A stretch of DNA of 59,488 nt from Methanofollis fontis (GTDB taxonomy: Archaea; Halobacteriota; Methanomicrobia; Methanomicrobiales; Methanofollaceae): contig NZ_PGCL01000007.1 in the NCBI RefSeq assembly GCF_004297185.1, forward strand, positions 1 to 59,488, in the 5' to 3' direction. The notes beneath the pieces were generated by a model, which had not been told where the DNA came from, ran no database searches, and worked only from the letters and a program-made list of their open reading frames with translations. Below, in pieces: positions 17,676 through 26,048 of the stretch (its first letter is position 1; each line of letters begins with the position of its first letter). Made by a program: the position numbers and the translations under genes.

Positions 17676-17864
17676 TCACTGGTATGGATTGACGTCGTCC
17701 ACAGTCTCCTTGTGTGTGAGCAGCATCCGCCTGCAACAGTAGCGCTCTAAACCGAGATCGTCGAGGATCTCCTTTGGATCCTCGCCGGCATCGCGCCGCT
17801 TCTTGAACTCCTCCCATGCAGAGGAGATCACCTTGCCGCATGTAAAGCATCGAACCGGGATCAT
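17676..17864 (-). CDS. rpoN: DNA-directed RNA polymerase subunit N (Rpo10)
   Basis: This 62-residue zinc protein is homologous to eukaryotic RPB10. It has the CFTCGK motif near residues 6-11 and the [10 protein letters not shown] motif near residues 43-52; together they form the zinc site. The small size is normal. It sits between rps9 and tRNA-Pro. A longer frame begins upstream in another register and is not used. The archaeal RpoN is unrelated to bacterial sigma-54. Confidence 0.97.
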   Translation of the reverse strand: MIPVRCFTCGKVISSAWEEFKKRRDAGEDPKEILDDLGLERYCCRRMLLTHKETVDDVNPYQ

Positions 17865-17897
17865 GTCTCGATTTTCCTCCTAGGTATTCTCCCAAGG

Positions 17898-18299
17898 TTA
17901 ACGATAAGACTTTTGGAACTTCTTACGTGCACCACGGCCGTGTGGCTTCTTCGCTTCCTTCTGACGGGAATCGTTGACCAGAAGCGTGCGGTCGTAGGTG
18001 ATGAAGGTGTCCTTGATCCTGGGGTCGTTGTGCCACTTCAGGATGCCCCGTGCGAGGGCGGTCCTGATCGCCTCGGCCTGGCCCATAAAGCCGCCGCCGT
18101 TCACCTCGATCGAGACATCGACGCCCTCGATCCCGTTCGGGACCAGGATCAGGGGCTCGGAGATCTTCATACGGGACAGTTCTGACCCGTAGATCTCAAG
18201 GGGTACGGAGTTGATGCGGATCCGGCCCTTTCCTTCCTTCAGGGTGGCCCGTGCGATTGCAGTCTTCCTCTTTCCACTTGTGTTAATGACCTTTGCCAT
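17898..18299 (-). CDS. rps9: 30S ribosomal protein S9 (uS9)
   Basis: The 133-residue archaeal S9 starts with INTSGKRKTAIARATLKEGKG and ends in the basic tail KKPHGRGARKKFQKSYR that reaches the P-site tRNA. Both ends are diagnostic. It is in its usual place after rpl13 and before rpoN. Confidence 0.96.
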   Translation of the reverse strand: MAKVINTSGKRKTAIARATLKEGKGRIRINSVPLEIYGSELSRMKISEPLILVPNGIEGVDVSIEVNGGGFMGQAEAIRTALARGILKWHNDPRIKDTFITYDRTLLVNDSRQKEAKKPHGRGARKKFQKSYR

Positions 18300-18310
18300 C
18301 TCTCGTCACC

Positions 18311-18733
18311 TCAGTACTTCGCCCCGAGTGAGGTGCTGATCTCTCCGATCGTCACATACCGCGGGTTGTTCAGCCGTTCGATCCCGGCACTCTCGATTGT
18401 CTCGAACTCCTTGCCCTGGAATTCCACCGGAACGCCGACATAGACCCTGACGTTCTTGAACGCCTCGGCGCCACGCTGGCGCTTGTACGGGAGCATGCCG
18501 CGGATCGTGCGCTTTACGATGTGGTCGGGCCGCCGCGGGAAGAACGGACCGCCCTCGCGGGAACCCCGCTGGCGCTTGACGTCGTAGTGCGCCAGCACCG
18601 TGGCGCGCCTGCCCGAGACGATTGCCTTCTCTGCGTTCACGATCGCGAATGCCTCTCCCTGAAGTGAACGCTTTGCGACGTTGCTTGCAAGCCGCCCGAG
18701 CAGCATTCCGTCTGCATCAATAATCGTCACCAT
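18311..18733 (-). CDS. rpl13: 50S ribosomal protein L13 (uL13)
   Basis: The chosen ATG gives [17 protein letters not shown], the normal archaeal L13 start, five bases after the GAGGTGA Shine-Dalgarno. A GTG at 18742 and another ATG at 18736 are possible but lie too close to that motif. The body contains [20 protein letters not shown] and MLPYKRQRG, typical of the family. The 140-residue protein follows rpl18e in the conserved archaeal order. Confidence 0.95.
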   Translation of the reverse strand: MVTIIDADGMLLGRLASNVAKRSLQGEAFAIVNAEKAIVSGRRATVLAHYDVKRQRGSREGGPFFPRRPDHIVKRTIRGMLPYKRQRGAEAFKNVRVYVGVPVEFQGKEFETIESAGIERLNNPRYVTIGEISTSLGAKY

Positions 18734-18738
18734 CATCT

Positions 18739-19107
18739 TCACCTCAGGATCCTCACGCTCGAGCCCTTCGGGTTCTTTGCCACCAGCTCTTCGATGGTCA
18801 GGCAGTCGCCCTCGAGTCCGGTGATCTTGCTGATCGCCGACTCCGAGAAGTTCAGTGCCGCCACCGATACCCGCTGGTCGAGCACACCGCTTCCGAGCAC
18901 CTTGCCGGGCACAAGGATGATCTCTCCATCCTGTGCATAGCGGTTGATCTTTCCAATGTTTACCTCAGCATAGTTCTTGCTGGGTGATTCCAGATTTTGT
19001 GCGATGACCCTCCAGATCTTCGCATCGTTCTCGCGTGCGGTATCCTTGAGCATCGCGATGAGATGGGAGAGACGGGGGTTCGTCTTCTGGTTTGTCCTCT
19101 GTGCCAT
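18739..19107 (-). CDS. rpl18e: 50S ribosomal protein L18e (eL18)
   Basis: This 122-residue protein belongs to the archaeal/eukaryotic eL18 family, related to bacterial L15. It shows [20 protein letters not shown] at the N-terminus and [20 protein letters not shown] in the core. It is absent from bacteria, which confirms the domain of the organism. Its start codon directly abuts the rpoD stop. Confidence 0.96.
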   Translation of the reverse strand: MAQRTNQKTNPRLSHLIAMLKDTARENDAKIWRVIAQNLESPSKNYAEVNIGKINRYAQDGEIILVPGKVLGSGVLDQRVSVAALNFSESAISKITGLEGDCLTIEELVAKNPKGSSVRILR

Positions 19108-19932
19108 CTAATTCACTCCGGCTATCTCATTCAACGTATCGGCCAGATCCGTCGATTGTTTCCTGATATATTCGAGTCCTTTCTGTATGATCGTCTGAAC
19201 AGGCAGCGAACCGTCGCTTTCCACAACAAAGATGAACCGTGAGGTGTCTGAACGGACGGATATTGCGGGTTCTTCTCCGATTCCGGTAGTCAGACATGCC
19301 TTTTCGCAGAGTCTGCAGAGCGAACACTCCTCGATCTTGCCCTCGACCACGCGGGCTGTTCGGCCCTGCAGTTCGAGCACGCCTCGGGGGCATTCGTCGA
19401 TGCACATGCCGCAGCCGTCGCACTTCTCGGCGATTTCGATGACGGGGTAGGTCTTGTAACCGCAGGCGGTGGTCGGCTGCCACTTTGCATGTGTGCTGCC
19501 GACGTTCACGACCGCCCGCGCCTCGAGCACTACCTTCTGCCCCTCAAACAGCCTGGCGATGGGTATGTCGTCCTGAACCGGTCTGGTTTCCGGGTCGTCG
19601 GAGATGAGATCCCCGGAGTACACGGTCCTGGGCCCTTCGACGCTCATCGTGAAGGTCACAAGGCAGAGGGGGCAACCCACCCCCTCGCACGAGCATTCGT
19701 CCTGTTGTCTGAATCTGGAAAGATCGGTCTTTATTGGGATGAGTCCGAGCCTGTGTGCCAGAATCTCATCGAAGAGTGTGCTGGAATTGTCGTAGATCTT
19801 GACGTCTTCGATGGCAAGCGTCGGCACCTCACCGATCATGGCTCGGCGCAGGGCATTGGCGAACGCTGGAGTGGCACCCGAGAGCACGAAGCGTGCGATG
19901 CCGTCCTCAATTCTGGCGGATTCGATCTGCAT
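19108..19932 (-). CDS. rpoD: DNA-directed RNA polymerase subunit D (Rpo3), with two Fe-S cluster motifs
   Basis: The 274-residue archaeal subunit D is the equivalent of eukaryotic RPB3 and half of the bacterial alpha dimer, and it nucleates polymerase assembly with subunit L. The dimerisation domain is split by a ferredoxin-like insertion. Two complete C-x2-C-x2-C-x3-C motifs are seen: CDGCGMCIDEC near residues 170-180 and CSLCRLCEKAC near 202-212. Relatives with such motifs bind [4Fe-4S] clusters. The CSCEGVGCPLC segment near 83-93 adds more cysteines. Confidence 0.96.
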   Translation of the reverse strand: MQIESARIEDGIARFVLSGATPAFANALRRAMIGEVPTLAIEDVKIYDNSSTLFDEILAHRLGLIPIKTDLSRFRQQDECSCEGVGCPLCLVTFTMSVEGPRTVYSGDLISDDPETRPVQDDIPIARLFEGQKVVLEARAVVNVGSTHAKWQPTTACGYKTYPVIEIAEKCDGCGMCIDECPRGVLELQGRTARVVEGKIEECSLCRLCEKACLTTGIGEEPAISVRSDTSRFIFVVESDGSLPVQTIIQKGLEYIRKQSTDLADTLNEIAGVN

Positions 19933-20327
19933 CAGACTCTCCTTCCGCGTCTCCCGCCCTTCTGGCGAATCGAGTCGTGGGGGACGGGTGTGACGTCCTC
20001 AATCTTGCCGATGCGCATGCCGGCACGGGCAAGGGCGCGAATGGCTGCCTGGGCGCCGGGCCCGGGGCTGCGCTGCTTGCCCTGTCCGGGTGCGCGCACC
20101 TTCACATGAAGCCCGACGATGCCCTTCTCCTTTGCGGCCTGGGCGACGTTGATTGCCATCTGCATGGCGGCGTACGGCGAACTCTCATTGCGGTCCTGCT
20201 TGACCACCATGCCACCGCTGCTCTTGGTGATCGTCTCCGCCCCCGAAAGGTCGGTGACGGTGATGATCGTATTGTTGAAGGAGGCGAAGATGTGTGCGAC
20301 GCCCCACTTTTCCTTCTCTGCTGCCAT
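19932..20327 (-). CDS. rps11: 30S ribosomal protein S11 (uS11)
   Basis: The 131-residue protein has [25 protein letters not shown] near the N-terminus and ends [14 protein letters not shown], both diagnostic. The stop overlaps the rpoD start by one base (TGATG type), so translation is coupled. The order S13-S4-S11-RpoD is conserved from archaea to bacteria. Confidence 0.97.
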   Translation of the reverse strand: MAAEKEKWGVAHIFASFNNTIITVTDLSGAETITKSSGGMVVKQDRNESSPYAAMQMAINVAQAAKEKGIVGLHVKVRAPGQGKQRSPGPGAQAAIRALARAGMRIGKIEDVTPVPHDSIRQKGGRRGRRV

Positions 20328-20329
20328 GA

Positions 20330-20869
20330 TTACCTCCCGACAACCCGTGCGCGCTCAGCGTGAGACTCTGCCGCAATCGGTGACGGCCCGTAGTAGTCGA
20401 CGCCTGCCTCTTCGCTTTTCGGCACCAGGTAGCCCGGAATGGTGACCTTTCGCCCATTGACGGCGATATGGCCATGGGTGATGAACTGGCGGGCCTGCTT
20501 GGGTGAACGGGCAAGCCCTTTCCGGTAGACCATGGTCTGAAGGCGGCGTTCAAGCTCCTGCTCCACGCGGAGGGCGAGGATGTCGTCGATATCGACCTCG
20601 CCGGAGACCAGGCCGTAGCGCTCAAGGTGGTTGATCATCTGCTGCTTCTTGGCCTCGGCGCGTGCAGGGTCGGTGCCGGCGGACTCGAGGGCAAGGATCT
20701 CACGGGTGGCCTTGCGGTATTTGCGAAGGACGCTCTGGGCCTTCCAGAGTTCCCGCTTGTTTCGCAGACCGTATTCGATGATGATCTTTGCTTCCTCCTC
20801 AATGCGCGTTTTTTCGAACCGGCGCTTCGGGGTGGAATACTGTTTGTGGTTCTTTCCTGGATATCCCAT
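20330..20869 (-). CDS. rps4: 30S ribosomal protein S4 (uS4)
   Basis: The 179-residue archaeal S4 begins [20 protein letters not shown] and contains the S4 RNA-binding domain, with [20 protein letters not shown] near residues 112-131. It is a primary 16S rRNA-binding protein that starts 30S body assembly. It lacks the zinc-binding N-terminus seen in some bacteria. Spacing to rps11 is two bases. Confidence 0.97.
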   Translation of the reverse strand: MGYPGKNHKQYSTPKRRFEKTRIEEEAKIIIEYGLRNKRELWKAQSVLRKYRKATREILALESAGTDPARAEAKKQQMINHLERYGLVSGEVDIDDILALRVEQELERRLQTMVYRKGLARSPKQARQFITHGHIAVNGRKVTIPGYLVPKSEEAGVDYYGPSPIAAESHAERARVVGR

Positions 20870-20885
20870 GCTTCACCTTGTGCGA

Positions 20886-21338
20886 TCAGTTCTTCTTCCT
20901 CTTCACGCCGACGGTCGTGCCGGTCCTGCCGGTGGACTTCGTGCGCTGTCCGCGAACCTTCTGCCCGGTCTCATGGCGGATGCCGCGGTATGAGCGGATC
21001 TTGCGCATGATATTGATGTCTTCCTCAAGGGTCAGGGGGACCTCGCTCGCCATGAGGTGCCGCGGCTTGCCGGTGTAGATGTCGACCGGACGGTTGAGCA
21101 TCCAGGTCGGGACGGTAGCGGTGTAGTTCTCGACGGCCTCGCGGATCCGCTCGACTTCCTCGTCCGGCATCAGGCCGAGGATGGCGTGGGAATCTACATT
21201 GGCCTGCTGTGCGATGATGCGCGCCGCATGCCGGCCGACACCATTGATTCCGGTCAGGGCAATCTGCACCTGTTTGGTGCCGTCCAGGTCGGTGTCTCTG
21301 ACCCGAACAAAGTACTTAATCTCTTCTTCTTGATCCAT
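20886..21338 (-). CDS. rps13: 30S ribosomal protein S13 (uS13)
   Basis: The 150-residue archaeal/eukaryotic-length S13 is recognised by [20 protein letters not shown] and the C-terminal [20 protein letters not shown] segment with a basic tail. It is the first protein gene of the superoperon, 28 bases downstream of tRNA-Ser, leaving no room for a separate complete promoter outside the tRNA. Confidence 0.97.
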   Translation of the reverse strand: MDQEEEIKYFVRVRDTDLDGTKQVQIALTGINGVGRHAARIIAQQANVDSHAILGLMPDEEVERIREAVENYTATVPTWMLNRPVDIYTGKPRHLMASEVPLTLEEDINIMRKIRSYRGIRHETGQKVRGQRTKSTGRTGTTVGVKRKKN

Positions 21339-21366
21339 CCAATCGCCTCATCAGATGTGTCATAAG

Positions 21367-21451
21367 CGCTGAGGGAGGGATTTGAACCCTCGAGTCCCAG
21401 GGGGACACAGGTTTAGCAAACCTGCGCCATACCAGGCTTGGCTACCTCAAC
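21367..21451 (-). tRNA. tRNA-Ser (anticodon GCT)
   Basis: The acceptor strands GTTGAGG and CCTCAGC pair, with one G-U. The anticodon stem CAGGT/ACCTG holds the loop TTGCTAA, anticodon GCT, reading AGC/AGU Ser codons. The long variable arm (about 14 nt with GTCCCCCTGGGAC) is the class II feature of tRNA-Ser. The T arm is GAGGGTTCAAATCCCTC. The discriminator is G and no CCA is encoded. It leads directly into rps13. Confidence 0.95.
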
Positions 21452-21514
21452 ATGGTAATTTCGCATCCATCGATACTCGCAACGCCAGGGCGCTGCTCCA
21501 TGAATGATGTTCAG

Positions 21515-21521
21515 ATATATT
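21515..21521 (-). promoter_or_regulatory. TATA box for tRNA-Ser and the ribosomal superoperon
   Basis: The minus strand reads TTCGAATATATCTG. AATATAT is a good archaeal TATA box, and a start site about 26 bases on, near 21492, would leave about 40 bases ahead of the tRNA 5' end. It is the only clear promoter seen between the dys stop and rps13. Confidence 0.55.
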
Positions 21522-21548
21522 CGAAAGAATCTCTAATAAGGGTTGTGG

Positions 21549-22514
21549 TCAGCCCCGGTTGCGGACCGGGGAACGACCGACCAGGGCCGAGGTGACGATG
21601 GGGAGGGCGATGGTGGCATCGCAGAAACACTGCACCTGCCTGGTCTCCGGGGATTCCTTCCCCCATGAGATCGCCTCCTCGAAGGTGCAGCCCGAGAGTC
21701 CCCCCCAGTGCGGGGCGTCGGTAGTGTACTGGATGGCATAGGCATGACCGCCCAGCTCCAGGTTGTGCATCGAGGCGATCACCTGCGTCTGCTGGATGAA
21801 GTTCTTCGGCACGCCGCCGCCGACATAGACCACGCCGGTCCGTCCTGATGCCTCGACGATGGCAGTGAGTTCGTCGGCGTCGGCGATCTGGTCGATACCG
21901 ATATCAACGCCCCGCCGCCGTGCGACCGTGAGGGCGATCCCGATCGAGGAATCGCAGAGGGCCGGAACGAAGATCGGCACGCCCGCCTCTGCGGCGGCGG
22001 CGGTGATCGACCGACCTTCGGGTGCGAGGCAGGTGATCAGTCCGGCCAGGCGCTCCACGAATCGGGCGGAAGAGGCATTGAATGGGGCTATTTCAGCGGC
22101 AAAATCGGCGACCTGCCAGTCAACGCTCCGAAATTGCTCTTCGTATGCAAACACATCATATATCCGGTCGATCCCCTCCCTGTAGAGGGCGGCGTCATCG
22201 GCGACATGGTGGCCCAGGAAGTGGCGGATGCCAAGGTGTTCGGCGATGTCATGGAAGATGTTCGCCCCGGTGGAGACGATCACATCCACATATCTCCGCC
22301 TGACAAGTTCGATGAGGCATTCCTGCATGCCGGCCGGCACCATCGCCCCGGAGAGGCCCAGGATGATCGTGCACTCCGGGTCCCGGATCATCTCCTCCCA
22401 GATGGCGACCGACTCTCCGAGTTTTTTGCCCTGAAACCCGCTGGTGCTCATTTCGGCAAGGAGTGAAGATACATCGTTTGTCGGACTGACCGATCGGCGC
22501 GGTTTCATCTGCAT
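21549..22514 (-). CDS. dys: deoxyhypusine synthase
   Basis: The enzyme transfers the aminobutyl group of spermidine to a lysine of aIF5A, giving deoxyhypusine. The 321-residue protein has the SGAMVPAGM nucleotide-binding turn near 56-64, STGANIFHD, and the catalytic lysine in GGGVPKNF (Lys237). HWGGLSGCTFEEAISWGK is also family-typical. GGAG lies nine bases before the ATG; a second ATG two codons later is possible. It is monocistronic, between the superoperon promoter and the CBS operon terminator. Confidence 0.94.
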   Translation of the reverse strand: MQMKPRRSVSPTNDVSSLLAEMSTSGFQGKKLGESVAIWEEMIRDPECTIILGLSGAMVPAGMQECLIELVRRRYVDVIVSTGANIFHDIAEHLGIRHFLGHHVADDAALYREGIDRIYDVFAYEEQFRSVDWQVADFAAEIAPFNASSARFVERLAGLITCLAPEGRSITAAAAEAGVPIFVPALCDSSIGIALTVARRRGVDIGIDQIADADELTAIVEASGRTGVVYVGGGVPKNFIQQTQVIASMHNLELGGHAYAIQYTTDAPHWGGLSGCTFEEAISWGKESPETRQVQCFCDATIALPIVTSALVGRSPVRNRG

Positions 22515-22697
22515 TGCTCGTGCTCCTGAGTATAATGGGGTAGAGCAGGGATTAATTCATTGGTATTTCAGAGGAGTGGCGAGAGAAACGCCTTCTGAGC
22601 CTTAAACCGATCTGACGGTTCAAGGGTGGCATCCGGTGGGTCTGCCAAAATTCAAAGACATGACCGCCTCGAAGGGCCGGAACGGCGCTCTTCTGAG

Positions 22698-22709
22698 AGA
22701 AAAAAGAAG
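22698..22709 (-). terminator. T-rich terminator of the CBS operon
   Basis: Just past the stop of the last CBS gene the minus strand reads CTTCTTTTTTCTCTC. The oligo-T core is at 22700-22705. Beyond it, up to the dys leader, about 190 bases hold no gene that could be recognised. Confidence 0.55.
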
Positions 22710-22716
22710 ATGTTTG

Positions 22717-23502
22717 TTACATCGCCTGGATCAGCGACGAACGCGTGATGATGCCGGCAAGCCGGCCGTTTCCATTCTCGATCGCAATCGAGCTGATCTT
22801 CTTCTTGAGCATCAGGTCGATCACCTCAGAGACCGGTCTGGCCGCATCGGCGGTGATCAGCGGTGAGGACATGATGTCACGGACGATCAGGTTCCGGATC
22901 CGGTGGTCCTGGTGTTTGCTCTCCACCACCTCGCGGAAGGCCCGCATCGACCTGGCCACATCGGTCTCGGTCACGATGCCGACAGGGCCGTTGTCGTCGG
23001 TGACGATAAACCGGGAGCAGCCCTCGTCCACCATCCGGCGCCGCAGGTGGACGACCCGCTCGTCGGCGTTGATGGTGATGATCGGGTCCAGCACCTCCGT
23101 CATCTCCTTGGAGGGTTGCATGACCCGCAGGAGGTCGCCGTAGGCCACCTGCCCGATCAGTTTGTGGTCCTCATCAAAGACCACCACGATCTTTGCATGC
23201 TGCAGGAGGGCAGGCAGGATCTCGATCCCCTGGTCCGGGTATGCCACGGTGAAGTCCTTTGAAACACTGTTGGCGACATGGATCTTTGTCGGCGGCATAT
23301 CGGAGTTGCGCTTCTTGCCCAGGATGTCCGCGATCGCCTGGCGGGAGATGGTGCCGATCACTCCGCCGTTGTCGGTGACGATCAGGGGGTCGACGCCCTC
23401 CTCGAGCATCCGGTCGAGGGCGTCGGTGATCGGTGCCGACTTCGAGATGGTGACGGGTCTGGCCATTATGTCCCTGATATAGATGTATGTGTCTTCGCTC
23501 AT
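22717..23502 (-). CDS. CBS-domain protein, four CBS motifs (operon gene 5)
   Basis: The 261-residue cytosolic protein consists of four CBS motifs, that is two Bateman modules. Each ends with a [V/I]GI[I/V]T-type turn (VIGTISRQAI, LIGQVAYGDL, PVGIVTETDV, LAGIITRSSL). Such modules bind adenosine nucleotides and usually regulate a partner. No catalytic or membrane domain is fused. It overlaps the upstream gene as ATGA and is the last member of the five-gene run. Ligand and partner are unknown. Confidence 0.88.
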   Translation of the reverse strand: MSEDTYIYIRDIMARPVTISKSAPITDALDRMLEEGVDPLIVTDNGGVIGTISRQAIADILGKKRNSDMPPTKIHVANSVSKDFTVAYPDQGIEILPALLQHAKIVVVFDEDHKLIGQVAYGDLLRVMQPSKEMTEVLDPIITINADERVVHLRRRMVDEGCSRFIVTDDNGPVGIVTETDVARSMRAFREVVESKHQDHRIRNLIVRDIMSSPLITADAARPVSEVIDLMLKKKISSIAIENGNGRLAGIITRSSLIQAM

Positions 23503-24338
23503 TTTGCCACTTCCTGTAGAATGTTGTCCCTTTTCACGATACCGAGGATCTCGGATCCGCGTGCAATGACCACACTGTTGATGTGGTGGTTGATCATCAG
23601 CCCCACCGCCTCGGCGGCGGTGGTCTCCGGCGGGGCCGTCAGGACCGGATGTGTCATCACGTCCTCGGCGATGGCCGAAACTTCTGTTACATATCTGTAT
23701 GACTTCCTTCCACCAGATGCTTCTTTTCTCAGCATTTTTATATCTTTTTCGGGGATGCCACCGGTCTCGTTGGCGTACTCGAAGAAGGCCAGGTTGGTTT
23801 CGGTGATGATCCCGGCAAGTGTGCCGTCATTGTTGACGACGATCAGCTTCTCGTCCCGCTCAGAGAGCAGGTCGATGATATGGTCGAGCGAGTGATATCT
23901 GCTGATCGTCACCGGTTCCTCCATCAGCCCGGTGACCGGGATCTTCAGGGCGCCGGCGGCTTCGGACCGGAGAATATCTGATTTGGTGACAATGCCGATG
24001 ACACTGCCCTCATTGACGACCGGCAGTCCACTGACCATGCGGTCGAGCATGAGTGCGGCGATCTCGCGGACGGGTGTCTCCGGGCCGATGGTGACCGGCG
24101 ACTCTGTCATCAGAATGGATACAGGGATGCGGTCGATGGGGCGTCTCCGCCAGATCGGTTCGGTCTGCCGCAAGCGGTATACCAGGTCCTTCTTGGTGAG
24201 GATGCCGGCGAGGCGGTCGCCCTCCATCACCAGAATACGGGAGACCTTGTGTTTGATCATCAGGTTCCTCGCATGGGCCGCGGTATCCTCGGGCGTCACC
24301 ACCTGTACCGGGGATGACATCACATCCTCTGCCATCAT
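23499..24338 (-). CDS. CBS-domain protein, four CBS motifs (operon gene 4)
   Basis: A start at MMAEDVMSSPVQV gives 279 residues; a GTG at 24347 overlapping the upstream stop is an alternative, but GAGGAG sits better for the internal ATG. Four CBS motifs are visible (LAGILTKKDL, VIGIVTKSDI, LAGIITETNL, ILGIVKRDNI). A basic, Gly/Ser-rich linker (LRKEASGGRKSYRYV, about residues 206-220) separates the third and fourth motifs, which is unlike the neighbours. No effector domain is present. Confidence 0.87.
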   Translation of the reverse strand: MMAEDVMSSPVQVVTPEDTAAHARNLMIKHKVSRILVMEGDRLAGILTKKDLVYRLRQTEPIWRRRPIDRIPVSILMTESPVTIGPETPVREIAALMLDRMVSGLPVVNEGSVIGIVTKSDILRSEAAGALKIPVTGLMEEPVTISRYHSLDHIIDLLSERDEKLIVVNNDGTLAGIITETNLAFFEYANETGGIPEKDIKMLRKEASGGRKSYRYVTEVSAIAEDVMTHPVLTAPPETTAAEAVGLMINHHINSVVIARGSEILGIVKRDNILQEVAK

Positions 24339-24343
24339 ATTTT

Positions 24344-25285
24344 TCACTCCTCTGAAAACGCTTTAACAAGATCAAATTCGGTTATCAGGCCGATCAACCG
24401 CCCGTCCTCGATAACCGGAAGGGCACCGACCTTCTTCTGCAGCATCTTCAGTGCCGCATCATTGATGTTTGCACCAGGAACCGTGGTGAACAGGTCGCCC
24501 GAAACAAGGGTGCGTACCGGCAGCGCCATCACTTCTGCGACGTCGCCGGTCGAGAGGCGTCTGAAGACCTCTCCGCTCCCGAGATATTTCATGATGTCGG
24601 ATGCAGAGACGATGCCGTAGAGGACATCGTCTGAGACGAGCGGGAGACGCCTGAAGCCATGGGTGATCATCCTGCTGGTCACCGTGCCGATCGGGGTGTC
24701 AGGACCGGCGACACGGAGCGAGGTGCTCATGATCTCCTCGACGATCACGTCGGTCTCCTCGGTGGCGAGCGCCTTCATGACGTCGCGTTCGGTGACGATG
24801 CCGGCGAGCGCCTCCTCATCGTCCACGATCGGCAGTCCCCCGATCTTTTTGTCCACGATCATCCGGGTCACCTCGGCGATCGAGGCGGTGTGCGGGATGG
24901 TAGTGACCCGCTGGGTCATGATCTCCCGCACACTCTCGTTGATCGCCGAAAGGAGGTTGCCATTGTGTTTGACTCTGACCAGATTGAACCGGTCGCCGCC
25001 GCCCAGGAAGTCGATTGAGTCGCGGGCCGTGACGATGCCCCGGAGCCTCCTTGTACCGGCATCGGTGATCGGAAGCCTCCGGAACCCGTACTCGGTCATC
25101 GTCTCGACGGCGCTGAGGATGGTCATCGTCGGCGGGACCGATATCACGTCCCGTGTGGCGATCCCCATGATCTCACCTTCGGACTCGGCGATATGTGATC
25201 TGAACTCAATCGGGCCCCTGTCAAGTTTGCCGGGCATTTTCAGGAGTTTGTCCCCCTGTTTCACACTCTGGTTGTTCTTATGCAT
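24344..25285 (-). CDS. CBS-domain protein, four CBS motifs (operon gene 3)
   Basis: This 313-residue protein has a 40-residue basic N-terminal extension (MHKNNQSVKQGDKLLKMPGK), which could contact nucleic acid or a partner. Four CBS motifs follow (LRGIVTARDS, LAGIVTERDV, LYGIVSASDI, LIGLITEFDL). The first pair is interrupted by a loop containing DRFNLVRVKHNG. AGGAA is located about 7 bases before the ATG. It overlaps gene 4. Confidence 0.87.
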   Translation of the reverse strand: MHKNNQSVKQGDKLLKMPGKLDRGPIEFRSHIAESEGEIMGIATRDVISVPPTMTILSAVETMTEYGFRRLPITDAGTRRLRGIVTARDSIDFLGGGDRFNLVRVKHNGNLLSAINESVREIMTQRVTTIPHTASIAEVTRMIVDKKIGGLPIVDDEEALAGIVTERDVMKALATEETDVIVEEIMSTSLRVAGPDTPIGTVTSRMITHGFRRLPLVSDDVLYGIVSASDIMKYLGSGEVFRRLSTGDVAEVMALPVRTLVSGDLFTTVPGANINDAALKMLQKKVGALPVIEDGRLIGLITEFDLVKAFSEE

Positions 25286-25289
25286 GCCA

Positions 25290-26048
25290 TCATTCCTTTG
25301 CAGAGAGTCCGTTCAGCACGCCGTGCCTGTCGATGATGCCGACGAGTGTGTCCCCGTCCATCACCGGGATCTGGGAGAGGTCGTGCTTCACCATCATGCT
25401 GGCGGCTGCACTGACCTCCTCATCCTTTTCAATGGCGATCGCCGGTGTGATCATTACACTCTCCACCGGAATTTTTCCGCCGGACTCCAGGCTTTTCCGT
25501 ACCCTCCCCGTATTGAGGACATCCCTCCGGGATATGACTCCGGTCAGGGTCGATCCTGACATGACGATATAGGCTGATTTGTTCCCCTCCACCATCCGGG
25601 CATACACTCGTCCGAGGTGTTCATCGGGTGCGCAGACAGGCGGGTTATGTTCCATATAATCCGCGACGGTCCCGCGGAGGGCCTCGCGCGTGCACAGGAT
25701 CGGAAAGATGTCGGAGAGCATAACGCCCCCGAGCACGATGCCGTTCCCGTCCGTGACGACGGCCATGTCGGTGCCTGCGATGCGAATCGCGCTGGCGATT
25801 GTGGTGAGGGGGGCGTCCGGCGCCACCGCCGCCCCCTCTCTGACGAAGCCCTCGATGAGGACATTCGACTTGGTGTCGGTTACTTTGAGGGCATCGGTGA
25901 TGTCGATGTAGCCGACATACCGGCCCCTGGGATCGGTGATTGCGACCTCGCGGAATATGTCATCCCGCAGAACCTGGCGCGCCCTGGTCATCAGGTCGCC
26001 TGTGGTGAGGGACGGAATCCTCACCATCATATCTCTGGCCAGTTTCAT
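25290..26048 (-). CDS. CBS-domain protein, four CBS motifs (operon gene 2)
   Basis: The start at MKLARDMMVRIPSLTTG forms an ATGA overlap with the preceding gene and gives 252 residues; the longer frame adds 11 residues inside that gene. Four CBS motifs are seen (YVGYIDITDA, VLGGVMLSDI, LTGVISRRDV, LVGIIDRHGV). The first two are more divergent than in the sister genes. Function is regulatory by family, with no known partner. Confidence 0.87.
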   Translation of the reverse strand: MKLARDMMVRIPSLTTGDLMTRARQVLRDDIFREVAITDPRGRYVGYIDITDALKVTDTKSNVLIEGFVREGAAVAPDAPLTTIASAIRIAGTDMAVVTDGNGIVLGGVMLSDIFPILCTREALRGTVADYMEHNPPVCAPDEHLGRVYARMVEGNKSAYIVMSGSTLTGVISRRDVLNTGRVRKSLESGGKIPVESVMITPAIAIEKDEEVSAAASMMVKHDLSQIPVMDGDTLVGIIDRHGVLNGLSAKE

